Assembly: GCA_020466095.1 (NCBI GenBank)
Contig: CM035808.1
Coordinates: 73,029,188 to 73,093,187, forward strand
DNA: 64,000 nt
Direction: 5' to 3'
DNA from: Chlorops oryzae
Lineage: Eukaryota > Arthropoda > Insecta > Diptera > Chloropidae
Part shown: positions 21,196 to 32,365 of the stretch, piece by piece
How positions within the stretch are numbered: the first letter of the stretch is position 1
Layout of the letters: each line of letters begins with the position of its first letter
Notes under the pieces: model-generated
The model's database searches: none
What the model saw: the letters and a program-made list of their open reading frames with translations, nothing else
Told to the model about the DNA's origin: nothing
Position numbers and translations under genes: made by a program

Positions 21196-22489
21196 ACAGG
21201 TTGGCTGATAAGTCCCCAGTCTAACAAAGAAAAACACATTTTTTTGTCAAAATTCGTTTTTATTATTCAACATAGTTCCCTTCAAGAGCGATACAACGAT
21301 TATAACGACCTTCCAATTTTTTGATACCATTTTGGAAGTACTCCTTCGGTTTTGTCTCAAAATAGGCCTGAGTTTAGGCGATCACCTCTTCATTGCAGCC
21401 AAATTTTTTCCCTGCGAGCATCCTTTTGAGGTCTGAGAACAAGAAAAAGTCGCTGGGGGCCAGATCTGGAGAATACGGTGGGTGGGGAAACAATTGGAAG
21501 CCTAATTCATGAATTTTTGCCATCGTTCTCAATGACTTGTGGCACAATGCGTTGTCTTGGTGGAACAACACTTTTTTCTTCTTCATATGGGGCCGTTTTG
21601 CCGCGATTTCGACCTTCAAACGCTCCAATAACGACATATAATAGTCACTGTTGATGGTTTTTCCCTTCTCAAGATAATCGATAAAAATTATTCCATGCCC
21701 ATCCCAAAAAACAGAGGCCATTACTTTGCCAGCGGACTTTTGAGTCTTTCCACGCTTCGAAAACGGTTCACCGATCGCTGTACACTCAGCCGACTGTCGA
21801 TTGGACTCAGGAGTGTAGTGATAGAGCCATGTTTCATCCATTGTCACATATCGACGCAAAAACTCGGGTAAATTGCGAGTTAACAGCTGCAAACACCGCT
21901 CAGAATCATCAACACGTTGTTGTTTTTGGTCAAATGTGAGCTCGCGCGGCACCCATTTTGCACAGAGCTTTTTCATATCCAAATATTGATGAATGATATG
22001 ACCAACACGTTCCTTTGATATCTTTAAGGCCTCTGCTATCTCGATCAACTTCATTTTACGGTCATTCAAAATGATTTTGTGAATTTTTTTGATGTTTTCG
22101 TCTATAACCACCACTTTCGGGCGTCCACTGCGTTCACCGTCCTCCGTGCTCATTTCACCACGCTTGAATTTTGCATACCAATCAATTATTGTTGATTTTC
22201 CTGGGGCAGAGTCCGGAAACTCATTATCAAGCCAAGTTTTTGCTTCCACTGTATTTTTTCCCTTCAGAAAACAGTATTTTATCAAAACACGAAATTCCTT
22301 TTTTTCCATTTTTTTTCACAATAACGAAAGTTGCTTCACAAAAGACGCTCTATCTCACAAACTAATTGACTTACAGACGTCAAATTTTGACACGAATCAT
22401 TTGAAGGTTGCCACTATATAAAAATAATATGCATTTAATACTAGCGACGCCATCTATGTGTCAGACCGGGGACTTATCAGCCAACCTGT
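21196..22489 (-). mobile_element. Irritans-group mariner, 1294 bp
   Basis: Terminal repeats start ACAGGTTGGCTGATAAGTCC at both ends, with two mismatches over 31 bases, and are flanked by a TA duplication (21194-21195 and 22490-22491). The terminal repeat and transposase are of the Himar1 type. Full length with one disabling stop. Confidence 0.96.
21263..22309 (-). pseudogene. Himar1-like mariner transposase with one premature stop
   Basis: Cut-and-paste transposase. From ATG at 22309 the frame is open for 311 codons, then TAA at 21374-21376. The same frame continues for 36 more codons to the natural stop at 21263, giving 348 codons, the length of Himar1. Visible features: N-terminal helix-turn-helix region, WVPREL linker, and the catalytic D,D,34D triad at residues 158 (TMDETW), 252 (HQDNALCH) and 287 (SPDLAPSD). 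The leucine in HQDNALCH replaces a proline conserved in the family as I know it. The first 311 residues have no frameshift. A single stop plus a few substitutions implies a recent arrival. Inactive unless readthrough occurs. Confidence 0.95.
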
Positions 22490-24553
22490 TAATCAGCCAT
22501 CATTGCCGTGTCGAAAAGGCCGCTATAGCGATTTTCAATATCCTTTAATTGCTGATGAAAACGTTCGCCATGCTCATCGCTTACGTCTCCTTAGTTTTCA
22601 GGAAAAAATCCAAGTGCGAATCAAGAAAGTGGATCTTCAACGACATGTGTACTTCGGCTTTCTTATAATTCTGTAGTAGGTTATTTACTATTTGCTTGTA
22701 ATCTGGACTTTTGTGGTTGCCCAAAAAATTGTGTACAACAAGTTTGAATGAGCTCCACGATGCTGTTTCGACTGGTGACAAAAGTCTCGAGAACTCGTCG
22801 TCTTGCAAATGTTTACGTATTTCTGGACCATTTAGAACTCCTTCCTTGAGCTTTGCGTGTGAAAGGTAGGAAAAGATCGCTTTTAAGCGGGTAAAAGCTT
22901 CCTGTGTTCCATCTTTTTCCAATTTGTTATAAAGTTCTTAGCAAGTCCTAATGTTAAATGCAGTGGTGGTAATATAATACTATTTTTATCAACAAGATCA
23001 GTGCGTTGAATATTGCCTTCACCAACTATAACGTTGGTTCGCAAAGGCCAATCTTTTTTAATATAGTCTAAGTGGTCAGCGCGACTACCCCACTTGCACA
23101 AAAAAGAACAATATTTGGTATATCCTCCTTGAAGCCCGCACAGAATTGCCACTACCTTGAGATCAGCGCATATTTTCCATTTATGCTTGTCATATTCAAA
23201 AAGATCCAAGAGCGTTTTCATTGTTTGGCAGGTTTCCTTAGAATGCGATGCATATGCGACAGGAAGAGACGAATTTTGATTGCCATTGTGTAGGAGGACA
23301 GATTTTAAGCTCTTTTTGTTGCTTTCGAAAAATAAACGCCACTCTGCGGGATTGTTGTCTTCATTGAGCTCTTCGAATAGGCCTAAAATATTGCTGCAGA
23401 AACAAATATCGTCTTCTTTTGCGTAGAATTTTCCGTATTACAAGTGCCGATATCTGTAAATGCTTGTTTTGACATCAGGAGCCACAAATCCGCGTTATTT
23501 CATTCTAGATGCAAAAAGTTCAGCTTTACCCTTTGAAAGCATAAAATCACGAATCCGGTCTTAATTCGGCCTGTGAGAGTATTTGTAGCGTTAAACTTGT
23601 TTCAAACTGACTTCCATTAGACCCCAGCATTTCCTCTGATGATCCTTCAATTTTGGGTGCTGAGCCAGGGCATTCTGGATAAGGCACATCACTTGAATGA
23701 GGTAGAGGAAATTTTACCGAATCAACTTTTGCGTATTCCCATTTAAAATTTTTTCCAAATCCACTTCTTACACTAAGGAAAAAATAGCAGTCCACCGAGT
23801 GACAAAAGGGCTTAATCCATTCCATTACCATGTCAAAATCCATGTAACAGCTAGAATGCAAATAGTTAGTTTTTGTTTTTATAGCATATTGAAATTTTAA
23901 TTCTTACCGTTCTCCAGAAGCCCATTTTGATAACTTTCTATGTAACAGGTCACATATTCTTTTAGGCGTCCACGGGTCATTGAGAGTTGGCAAAACACCG
24001 AAGTAATGGAAATAGTGCTTTTGCAGTGCTTCAGTAAACGCCAATCCTTAATTTTTTGACATATATAATCCACAAACATTGCAAAAATCGTCCGGATTGT
24101 TTTTGCACATCAATACACGAGTTCTTTTACTAATTTTTTGATATTTTAAAATTTTTTTTATTTTCAATTGATGTACGTTCTTCAAAATTTAGTTCAAGAT
24201 TACTTATCCAAACGCATAAGTGTTACCCTTTTATATGTTGCCATAAATTTTCTGTACTGTATGTAAGTATGTATGTAAAGTATGCAAAACCTCAGGTATT
24301 TTATACAACGCTGAATGAAATAGGCAAAATTGCAAGTAAAGAAACACACATAGTATAAAAACTGACGTTAACGCTCAAAACATATTCATAATACCTTATA
24401 TTTTCCCACTAAGGGAAAGCACTGTACCCTCTTTTATCTGGCGCAGGTCATTGAGACCGACAGGTAAACAAATCCACCACAATATTCTAAAAGGCAGGGC
24501 AAAACGACATTTATTTTTAATCAATTAACAGGTAGCATTTATGCATTTATTTA

Positions 24554-25158
24554 TGTGAAAATTTACTCAATTGCACCTTCATAAAATAATTTCGGCTCAT
24601 ATGGACAAGTTTTGTGAACAAAGCAAATATTGTGAAATATAGATTTTTTAGAGTTTTGGCAAAAAAATCATAGCTCCGAAAATTTTCCACCGATTTAAGC
24701 CAAACAGGGCTTATTTTTTAGAAGAAATACCTAACTATACGCAATATGAAAATGGGGTTGCCTTCAATTTCTTTTTTTTTTTACAGATTTTTATATGAAA
24801 AATTTACCCTGATTTTTTTAGAAAGAAACACAATTTTCTTGTATAATTGCACCTCTAGCTCTAAAACTACTCATGAAAATCAAAAACTTTGTTCTTAAAA
24901 AATGTAGGGAGCTTAATTGTCTATAACTAAAAAAAATATATATTAAAATCGGTAGATCGGGGCCCGAGATATGCTTGAAATAGCAAGTGCACCTACGAAA
25001 TGCACTAAAAAAATTTCAAAATTTTTTTCTCAAAAACTCTTCCATAGAAAAATTAAACAAAAAATTTTTTTTTTTTTGCTAAGGAGGCCAAGATCTTCAG
25101 GAAAATTGTACAAATATTCATTTGCTTTTTAAAAATTCTAAATTTGTTAAGCAGTGTT
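24554..25158. repeat. Right inverted repeat of element X
   Basis: 605 bp, the inverse of the left repeat. A roughly 180-bp piece (about 24708-24890) recurs at 29774-29953 and 42958-43136. Confidence 0.82.
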
Positions 25159-25162
25159 ATTA

Positions 25163-26179
25163 AGGTGATGACTTTAAAGTCTCCACAAATTAGCCATTTG
25201 TGTTCTCGATATTTGACATGATTGATCAATATTCCCATGGATTCATAACTTTCTTTCATCTTGCGTGAGTAGGCTATAATTTAAAAACACAACAGATTCA
25301 TCAATGAGACAAATTTATAATAATCTTATTTTTAAATGAGTGAAAATAAGTTTAAAATTACAAATACACACCAATTGGAACGGATGGCTTCTCATTTCTT
25401 TTATGAACCAGTACGGCTACCAAACTTTAACTTGATGAATCAATGAAAAGTCGCCATTCATCCGATTTATACTTTTGTTTTATCCCATTAAATAGACGCA
25501 CAAAGTCATAACAATAGGTAAGTAGACCACCTTCTTTAAAAAATGGAAGCAATGAATGATTTGTTTGTCGATAAAGCATTATTTTTGTGTTGCCATCAGC
25601 GAATTCCCGCTCTCTCAACCGTGAAGCCAGCAATTCCGATTGATCCTTATTAAAATTGAGATCGCGGATTAAATCAGCCAGCTCCTTTTGGTTGTACAGT
25701 TGTTTGTATCGCGTTTATTCAGCGCATGATCCGCTCGATGCTGTGGTTTTTGTTGTGTTTGTTTGCGTGGATGAACCACCTGGTGCATTGATTATTGGCC
25801 TCGCGGATGACACTGGTTGAGGAAAATCAACAGAAGCAGACCTTGGGTAAACAAAATTGTGTTTTGTATTCCCTGTTATTTTTCCAGGCAAAATTGTTGC
25901 GCAAAAGTAGCAATCATTCCGATGATTTCTGGGCTTTCTTCATTCCATTGGCTTTGTAAAAGGCCTTCTAGGATTCCATAAACTAAGATAGTGACTATTG
26001 CAACAGAGAGACAGCGACCATTCCACATCAGTTTGATGAACTTTGCGACCAAAATATTGTTCGTATTGAGTTTGTACTCTCTGATTCATTTCAACCACTT
26101 GCCCTTTGAAACAATACTTTCCACAAATGTAACAAAATGTATTTTTTTTATCAACTTTACAAATTGACTTTTCCGACAT
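25163..26179 (-). pseudogene. Element Y transposase, N-terminal part
   Basis: From the ATG at 26179 it reads a C-x-x-C unit (FCYICGKYC) and a second C/H cluster (LCCNSHYLSLW), a zinc-binding N-terminus. It then continues in pieces (25427-25633 with DEWRLFIDSSS; 25053-25259 with LICGDFKVIT) separated by stops and shifts. The last piece is cut by element X; the following residues are found at 19807 downwards. Confidence 0.68.
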
Positions 26180-26217
26180 TCCTACGTTGTTTATTGTTGT
26201 GCGACGATTGTATTCAG

Positions 26218-26445
26218 AACATGCATGCCTAATATTGGGATAATTTGCACTGCTTGCTAAGATATGGCTCGATAATTGAGAGAAAAAAGTGAAAATATGA
26301 GCAAAAATCGGCTTTTCTTAATTCATAGGAGCCACAATTATAGTCGTAGACTGGCGTTTAGGCACTTAAAATTTGCTCAGGGTCTCCAAATTAGGTCGAT
26401 GCGCTTATCTTAAACGGTAATTGAGTTATGGCCCTAAATATGGGG
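26218..26445. repeat. Right inverted repeat of element Y
   Basis: The inverse of 18268-18502. About 150 further bases to 26597 have no partner on the left. Confidence 0.8.
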
Positions 26446-26597
26446 CAAAGTAAGGAAAATTGACTATTTTCACATTTTGGGCCATATCTTGGAGACGCTA
26501 CTTAAATCTATCAAACCAATGACCTTTTTAGAATGCAGGAGCACAAAGCTAACATTAAATAACCATTGCAAAAAAAGTGTGTAAAAAAAATTTTTTT

Positions 26598-27067
26598 TAG
26601 CATTGGGTTATTATCGAAAATTTATCCCAAACTCCGCGAAAATCATGCTGCCCATGACAAAACTATTACAGAAGGGCGAAAGTTTCAATAGGACGATGGA
26701 GTGCCAAGTCGCACTAGATTGTTTGAAAGGGATTATACTTAACCCAGCAGTACTCCGGTACGGAGACTTTTCGAAACCAATCCGACTAACTACCGATGCT
26801 AGTGGGGGTGCTTTAGGAGCGGTATTGTCTCAAGAGCAAGAGAGAGAAGAAATTCCATTATACTTTACCAGCAGAAGATTAAATGAAACAGAGCTCCGCT
26901 ACTCCACTATTGAGAGGGAGTTTCAACCCATTGTGTGGGCCACCAATGCATTCAGACCTCACCTGCTGGGCAGAAACTTCACAGTAGTCACAGACCATAA
27001 GCCGCTCAATGGAATTGTTGCGAGTTACAACATACGAGTACTCACTGTGTTACCTAGCGTGAACTGA
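26598..27067 (+). pseudogene. Ty3/gypsy pol fragment: RT thumb and RNase H
   Basis: Reads GYYRKFIPNSAKI (end of RT), then the RNase H start with LTTDASGGALGAVLSQEQ, IEREFQPIVWATNAFRPHLLG and VVTDHKPLNGI, so the D/E/D residues of RNase H are present. The frame ends abruptly at 27067 without the rest of RNase H or integrase. It is probably the right remainder of the gypsy element whose gag is at 17930-18267. Confidence 0.85.
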
Positions 27068-27269
27068 TCAACAGAAAGAGTCAACCAATTTTGCAAGACC
27101 AGCGAGTAACGGGCAAAAGCCAATAGAAGAAATGCACCGACCGAAGACGATGACGCAATGTCGTCACCAAAACAGAAATTGGAACTTCAGTGCAGAAGTA
27201 GGTCAATAATAATGAGGACGACCTACGTCAACACCAGGTGAAATAAGAAGTTATAGCGGAAATCGATAT

Positions 27270-27586
27270 TGGGCAATAGGCGATTCATTATTGAGGAAAT
27301 GTTCTGGTCTTGGCGAGAGAGTGCAGCCTAAGCACTTTCTTCTTATAAAAGTGAAGCACCAACTTCAACAGGAGGACTCATGATCAAATATTTAACGTCT
27401 TAACGCCGGTGCACGTACTCACCCAAGGGCCACGATAATAAGGGAAGTCTTTTCGTGTAAAAAAGGATATAGAGTAGGATCAAAACATTGAAATTGTAAC
27501 CACAAATAATATAATAAAAGGACTGAATTGAATTCCCTGTGTCCTGAATTTTATTTGAAAAGGCTATTTAGGTCTGTGTATTAGTC
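27270..27586 (+). promoter_or_regulatory. Possible 5' LTR of gypsy element G
   Basis: TATAAAA at 27343-27349 and AATAAA at 27512-27517 lie upstream of a TGGAGGAGCC start at 27587 that could be a primer binding site, followed by leader and gag. The left LTR boundary and the matching 3' LTR were not found. Confidence 0.35.
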
Positions 27587-27762
27587 TGGAGGAGCCAGAC
27601 CCGGGTGAACGAAGCTCTAAAATTCATGTGTCTAGCGGCGCTGGCGGATGCGGTGGTTAAATCGAAGTAGGTATCCAGGAGTAACGTTTTATCGTGCTCT
27701 GCCGGTAATCCTTTGAGAAAAATTTTTATCCTGTGAAAAAAAAATTGTATATAATTTTAATA

Positions 27763-29773
27763 GAACGGAACAGTGAGATTCATGAAACCAAACGCATAAA
27801 AATAAATAAGTAATAAAATCAACGGCAGCAGATTCGTCGCTGGCAATACATTAAGGCAAATGTTATGAAACGGAGCAATGAAAATGGTGAGTACAGAATT
27901 TTAACTAACATGGCTTTCAAATTTACATTTCCTATGAAAAAAGTATAAGAACAACTTAGACAGACTCTATATCAGTCAGAAATACCTGCGAAATCAATTG
28001 TAGCTGATACGTTGGAATTCGTAAAGGAGGTAAATTTGAATAAAGAAATCTCGCAACTAAATGAAGAGCAAGCCGTGTAAGGCCAATTTACAAAACTTAA
28101 AAAAGCAAGTTTCCTCATTAAAAAAATCAAGAATACAGTAGGTCTTCTTAGTTAAAACTCAAAAAATAATGGTGAAAGGTAAGAAGAAACAATAACACTC
28201 CTTGACAGAAACTAAAAGAAATTAAAAAAGCATATCGAAGAAAAGGATAATTTAATAAAAGTTTCGGATGAGCAGAACGACACTCTCAGGGAAATATTAA
28301 AACGGGCAGTAGGACACCAAAAGGCAGATGTGATCGAGCCGGATAAAACAAGTCTAAAAGCAATTAAAAAATAAGAAATATATTTCAAACTAAAAGTTAA
28401 AAAATTGAAAAACAACTTAAGGACAGTCTGTGCCACTTCTCCCACTCCAAATCCGACACGAAAAGTAAGAACGACAAGCACAAGTTCAGGAAATATTAAA
28501 TCTTCACCTGTTGCGTTTACAAGCACAGGCCCTGCCAAAAAAAAATTACGGTGACGGTGACAAATACAAATCCTTCTTTAAAAAGAATTGATTCTCACAT
28601 TCACACACCTAACTTTCACTCTCAACCCCCTGTTTCGAGCAGTTTGCCTTCAATAGGAATAACCATGAATAATCCAGTACAAGTAAATGAGCTAATGAAA
28701 ATGGTTACACTCGCCTTGTGCCTTACTTCTCAGGATCAAATAATCCCGAATTAAGCCTGGAAGTGGACAAATTTGTAACAGGAAGGAAATTATTTAAATA
28801 TTTAGTAAATGGCAGTCATATAAGAGACATTATAAAATGTATAAAAAAAAGACTATCTGGCGAATCTTATATAAAAATTAATCAGCGGACAATTAATAGC
28901 TTGGATGAGCTTTGTGACATAATTAAAAGGGAGTTCTTAAAGCGTAGGAGTCTCGAAACAATTAGATCAGAAAAAGCAGGAGCGGCGCAACAGAATACCA
29001 AGCATTTGGGGGAAAATTGGAGTTTCTATTGAATGAGACAGAAGAAGTTATCAATAAGTCATGGAATTCCTCAGAGACAGCAGCTGCACCAAGCGAATAT
29101 AAAAAACTGGCCACAAACAAATTTGCTGTTGGTGTTTAGGATCCTTATGTGCAAAATAGGCTCGAAAAAATAAGGATGAACCGTTTTCTGATTTAATCAA
29201 ATTGGTAGAAGTGTCTGAAGATCTTTACATTGCAAATAATATAAAATCTAGTTCCAACCATTTTGTGAGTCAATGCCTTCTCAAAGACCCTCAGCCAATC
29301 TTTTGTTCTTTTTGCAAGATAGTAGGTCATACTTGGGAGATATGCCAGCAGAGAAGGAATACCCCTTACTGCGAGGTTTGTGCTGAATATGGGCATCAAT
29401 ATAGCAGAAAATGCAACTTAAGCGCTAGCAAGACCACACGCTCGGATGCACAAATTTGCACTTATTATGAAAGAAGAGGCCATATAGATAGTAATTGTTT
29501 TGGCAGGCTTAGGAATATATTTTGCAATATATGTAAAACAAAAGGTCACGAAAGTAATAGATTGTATAGATCAAGACGGAAAAACATCAATGGGCAGCCA
29601 AATCAGTAGAATTTCAGACAACAATTCAATAAATAGAGCAAAATATAGAGCAGCCAAATTCAAACCCGAGACAGCATATTTATCCATTTAGATCTCAAAA
29701 TATAAGCACTACAAATTTTAATGAAATAGGAAATCAGAATTTCAGTGCGCAAAATGTCAATCAAAAATCAAGT
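27763..29773 (+). mobile_element. Gypsy element G, leader and gag unit 1
   Basis: First of three tandem copies (the others start at 29954 and 43137). It holds an AT-rich leader, a coiled-coil N-terminal gag region (27880-28540, with stops), a capsid-like region, and zinc knuckles. Units 2 and 3 are more like each other than either is to unit 1. Confidence 0.8.
28551..29609 (+). pseudogene. Gypsy G gag, unit 1
   Basis: A frameshift near 28735 joins a proline/serine-rich linker (28551-28754) to YFSGSNNPELSLEVDKFV (28718-29032), a gag capsid start. A second break near 29010-29200 leads to a series of knuckles in 29202-29609: CSFCKIVGHTWEIC, CEVCAEYGHQYSRKC, CTYYERRGHIDSNC and CNICKTKGHESNR. The multi-knuckle organisation fits errantivirus-like or other Ty3/gypsy gag. 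RNA-packaging role by family; not functional because of the breaks. Confidence 0.75.
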
Positions 29774-29953
29774 GAGCTTATTTTTAAGAAGAAATACCTA
29801 ACTATACGCAATTTGAAAATGGGGTTGCCTCTTCGATTTCTTTTTTTTTTTTTACAGATTTTTATATGAAAAATTTACGCTGATTTTTTAGAAAGAAACG
29901 CAATTTTCTTGTATAATTGCACCTTTAGCACGAAAACTACTCATGAAAATCAA
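29774..29953. repeat. Fragment of element X inverted repeat at gag unit 1/2 junction
   Basis: About 180 bases matching 24708-24890 in the same orientation (TAGAAGAAATACCTAACTATACGCAA-type sequence through CTACTCATGAAAATCAA). Both ends lack the X termini. It sits exactly where gag unit 1 stops and unit 2 starts. Confidence 0.85.
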
Positions 29954-31352
29954 GAACGGAACAGTGAGATTCATGAGTCCAAACGCATAAAAATAAATAA
30001 GTAATAAAATCAACGGTAGCAGATTCGTCGCTGGCAATACATTAAGGCAAATTTTATGAAACGGAGCAATGAAAATTGTGAGTACAGAGTTTTAGCTAAC
30101 ATGGCTTTCAAATTTACATTTCCTATGAAAAAAGAATAAGAAAAACTTAGACAGACTCTATATCAGTCAGAAATACCTGCGAAATCAATTGTAGCTGATA
30201 CGTTGGAATTCGTAAAGGAGGTAAATTTGAATAAAAAAATCTCGCAACTAAATAAAGAGCAAGCCGTGTAAGGCCAATTTACAAAACTTAAATAAATAAA
30301 AAAGCAAGTTTCCTCATTAACAAAATCAAGAATACAGTAGGTCCTCTTAGTCAAGTCTCAAAAAAAAAAGTTAAAAGGTTAGAAGAAACAATAACACTCC
30401 TTGACAGAAACTGTAAGAAATTAAAAAAGCAAATCGAAGAAAATAATAATTTAATCATAGTTTCGGAAGAGCAGAACGACACTCTCAGGGAAATATTAAA
30501 ACGGGCAGTAGGACAACAAAAGGCAGAGGTGATCGAGCAGGATACAGCAAGTCTAAAAGGAAGTAAAAAATAAGAAAGTTATTTCAAACTAAAAGTTAAA
30601 AAATTTTAAAACAACTTAAGGACAGTCTGTGCCACTTTTCCCACTCCAAATCTGACACGAAAAGTAAGAACGACAAGCACAAGTTCAGGAAATATTGAAT
30701 CTTCACCTGTTGCGCTTACAAGCACAGGCCCTGCCCAAAAAAAGATTACACCGGTGACGGTGACAAATACAAATCCTTCTTTAAAAAGAATTGATTCTCA
30801 CATTCACACACCTAATTTTCAGTCTTAACCCTCTGTTTCGAGCAGTTTGCTTTCAATAGGATTAACCATGAATAATCCAGTACAAGTAGATGCGCTAGTG
30901 AAAACGGTTACACTCGCCTTGTGCCTTACTTCGCAGGATCAAATAATCCCGAATTAAGCCTGGAAGTGGACAAATTTGTAACAGGAAGGAAATTATTTAA
31001 ATATTTAGTAAATGGCAGCCATATAAGAGACATTATAAAATTTTTTTTTTTTTTTTTAAAACGTTTTATTATTTATTGTATCACTCCTGTAAAGTAGGAG
31101 TCTAGCAATAAGTTTCAAAATCTTACGCCTAGTTTAACAAAACTACAGATCACAAAGCATTTCCTTAATTTCGAAAAGTTTATGAGTCGCAAGTTTTTAT
31201 CAATAGCGGGCCTCAGGTAACGTTAACTAGGCTTAACTGATGTGTGAAGGAGCACGCGAAATATTTCCGGTGTTTTACTCTAGGGTAAACGATTTAAGCA
31301 GCTAGGAGAGCTGATTTGTTACAACCGCATATATGCATACAGGAAGCGCGTA

Positions 31353-31730
31353 GCTGTTTTGACGTTGATTGCATGGAGAAATGCATTGGGTGCTAGGAGC
31401 ACCCGCCGAGATACCGATAAGCTAAAAGAGCTGTTTTGACGTTGGATTGCATGGAGAAATGCATTGGGTACTAGGAGCACCCACCGAGATACCGATAAGC
31501 TAAAAGAGCTGTTTTGACGTTGGATTGCATGGAGAAATGCATTGGGTACTAGGAGCACCCACCGAGATACCGATAAGCTAAAAGAGCTGTTTTGGCGTGG
31601 ATTGCATGGAGAAATGCATTGGGTACTAGGAGCACCCACCGAGATACCGATCAGCTGTTTTGACGGACGTGCATGGAATGCACCAAGAAACGCGCGTCGA
31701 TCTGCTAGGGAAGCAGAGTTGATGGATGTG
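31353..31730 (-). repeat. Minisatellite in the H1 3' UTR
   Basis: Units of 77-78 bases start at 31353, 31430, 31508 and 31586, with a shorter unit from 31654. Each begins GCTGTTTTGACG and contains GGAGAAATGCATTGGG and GCACCCACCGAGATACC. The related LINE H2 has only a short, degenerate version. Confidence 0.88.
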
Positions 31731-32327
31731 CATGGAAAGCTCCTGCTGTAGAAGAATGATTTGAAATCGCTGGTCGATCATTCCTTTTTAATCTCGAAGA
31801 GTTCGATATGTTCGACAGTCCACGCGCAAGTGGATTTACATGAGTTCGCAATTTATTAAAATGCTTTTCTTTGATTTTGGTGAACTCAGCTTTGACCAGT
31901 TCAACGTTTAACTCTCTATGAATCCGTTCATTTGAGATAAACCAAGGAGCTCCCGTTATAGTCCTTAGTATTTTGGACTGCGCTCTTTGCAGGATTTCTA
32001 TATTCGAAGCGCTTGCATTCCCGTACAATTGTAACCCGTACATCCATATTGGTTTTATAACTTGATTGTACAGGAGGATCTTATACTCAAGTTTTAGAGG
32101 AGAACGGCTATTTATTAACCAGTGCAGGCTTATGGCTTTAAGTTTCATTTGGGTTCTCTTGGCTTCAATATGCTTACGCCATGTCAATCTTTTGTCCAAA
32201 TGAATACCGAGATATGTGATATCTTCGCATTGTGGGATGCGTACGTTATTGAGAAAAATGTCCGGAGAAGCTTTTCTATTGAGCGTGAAAGTAATATGTT
32301 GGCATTTGATCTCATTTATTTTGATAC

Positions 32328-32365
32328 TGTTGTGTCATCCTCCCAGCTACCGGCTGCGCTATTAA
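32328..32365 (-). repeat. Extra primer-site and LTR-end remnant outside the 3' LTR of F
   Basis: On the minus strand the 3' LTR is followed by TTAATAGCGCAGCCGG, nearly the same as the true LTR-PBS junction (TTTATGGCGCAGCCGG). It is then followed by a piece ending GATGACACAACA, like the LTR end GACGACACAACA. The ATAC duplication lies outside it. Confidence 0.8.

Larger units (their letters stand above)
21112..24079 (-). pseudogene. Element X transposase (CMC-like, tentative), split by mariner
   Basis: Minus-strand gene with frame breaks. In order: an N-terminal stretch 23897-24079; then EWIKPFCHSVDCYFF and a proline-rich region (23547-23861); then ICADLKVVAILCGLQGGYTK with the C-x-x-C unit CSFLC and WGSRADHLDYIKKDWPLR (22883-23221); LPPLHLTLGLAKNF; WSSFKLVVHNFLGNHKSPDY (22581-22922); and after a shift SDEHGERFHQQLKDIENRY. 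The mariner sits in this C-terminal end; beyond it EN-DGSKYKRQSGSK reaches a stop at 21112. A GTAAG...TTCTAG stretch (about 23870-23907) may be an intron. This matches a multicopy uncharacterised arthropod/cnidarian protein family known to me. The acidic residues plus C-x-x-C and GERFH blocks suggest a DDE transposase of the CACTA/Mirage/Chapaev group. Confidence 0.6.
19812..25158 (-). mobile_element. DNA transposon X with about 600-bp terminal inverted repeats
   Basis: The inverted repeats 19812-20912 (about 520 bp without the MITE inside it) and 24554-25158 (605 bp) start with CACTG-type ends (CACTGTCAGACAAA left, AACACTGCTTAACAAA in inverse right). The flanking ATTA (19808-19811 and 25159-25162) is a 4-bp target duplication. 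Removing X plus one ATTA restores the reading frame of Y's transposase across the site. X carries its own transposase gene (21112-24079) of the same family. Confidence 0.8.
18268..26597 (-). mobile_element. DNA transposon Y, split by element X
   Basis: An inverted-repeat-bounded element: 18268-18502 is the inverse of 26218-26445 at roughly 85% by eye. The transposase is on the minus strand: N-terminal part at 25163-26179, C-terminal part at 19160-19807, with X lying between. The right outer end lies near 26582-26597, about 150 bases beyond the matched inverted repeat, so the left end is truncated. TIR type and superfamily are tentative; see element X. Confidence 0.72.

Noticed and set aside
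31353..31730. Regular repeats that could suggest a CRISPR array
   Set aside because: Units are contiguous 78-bp repeats without variable spacers, in the 3' UTR of a eukaryotic LINE.
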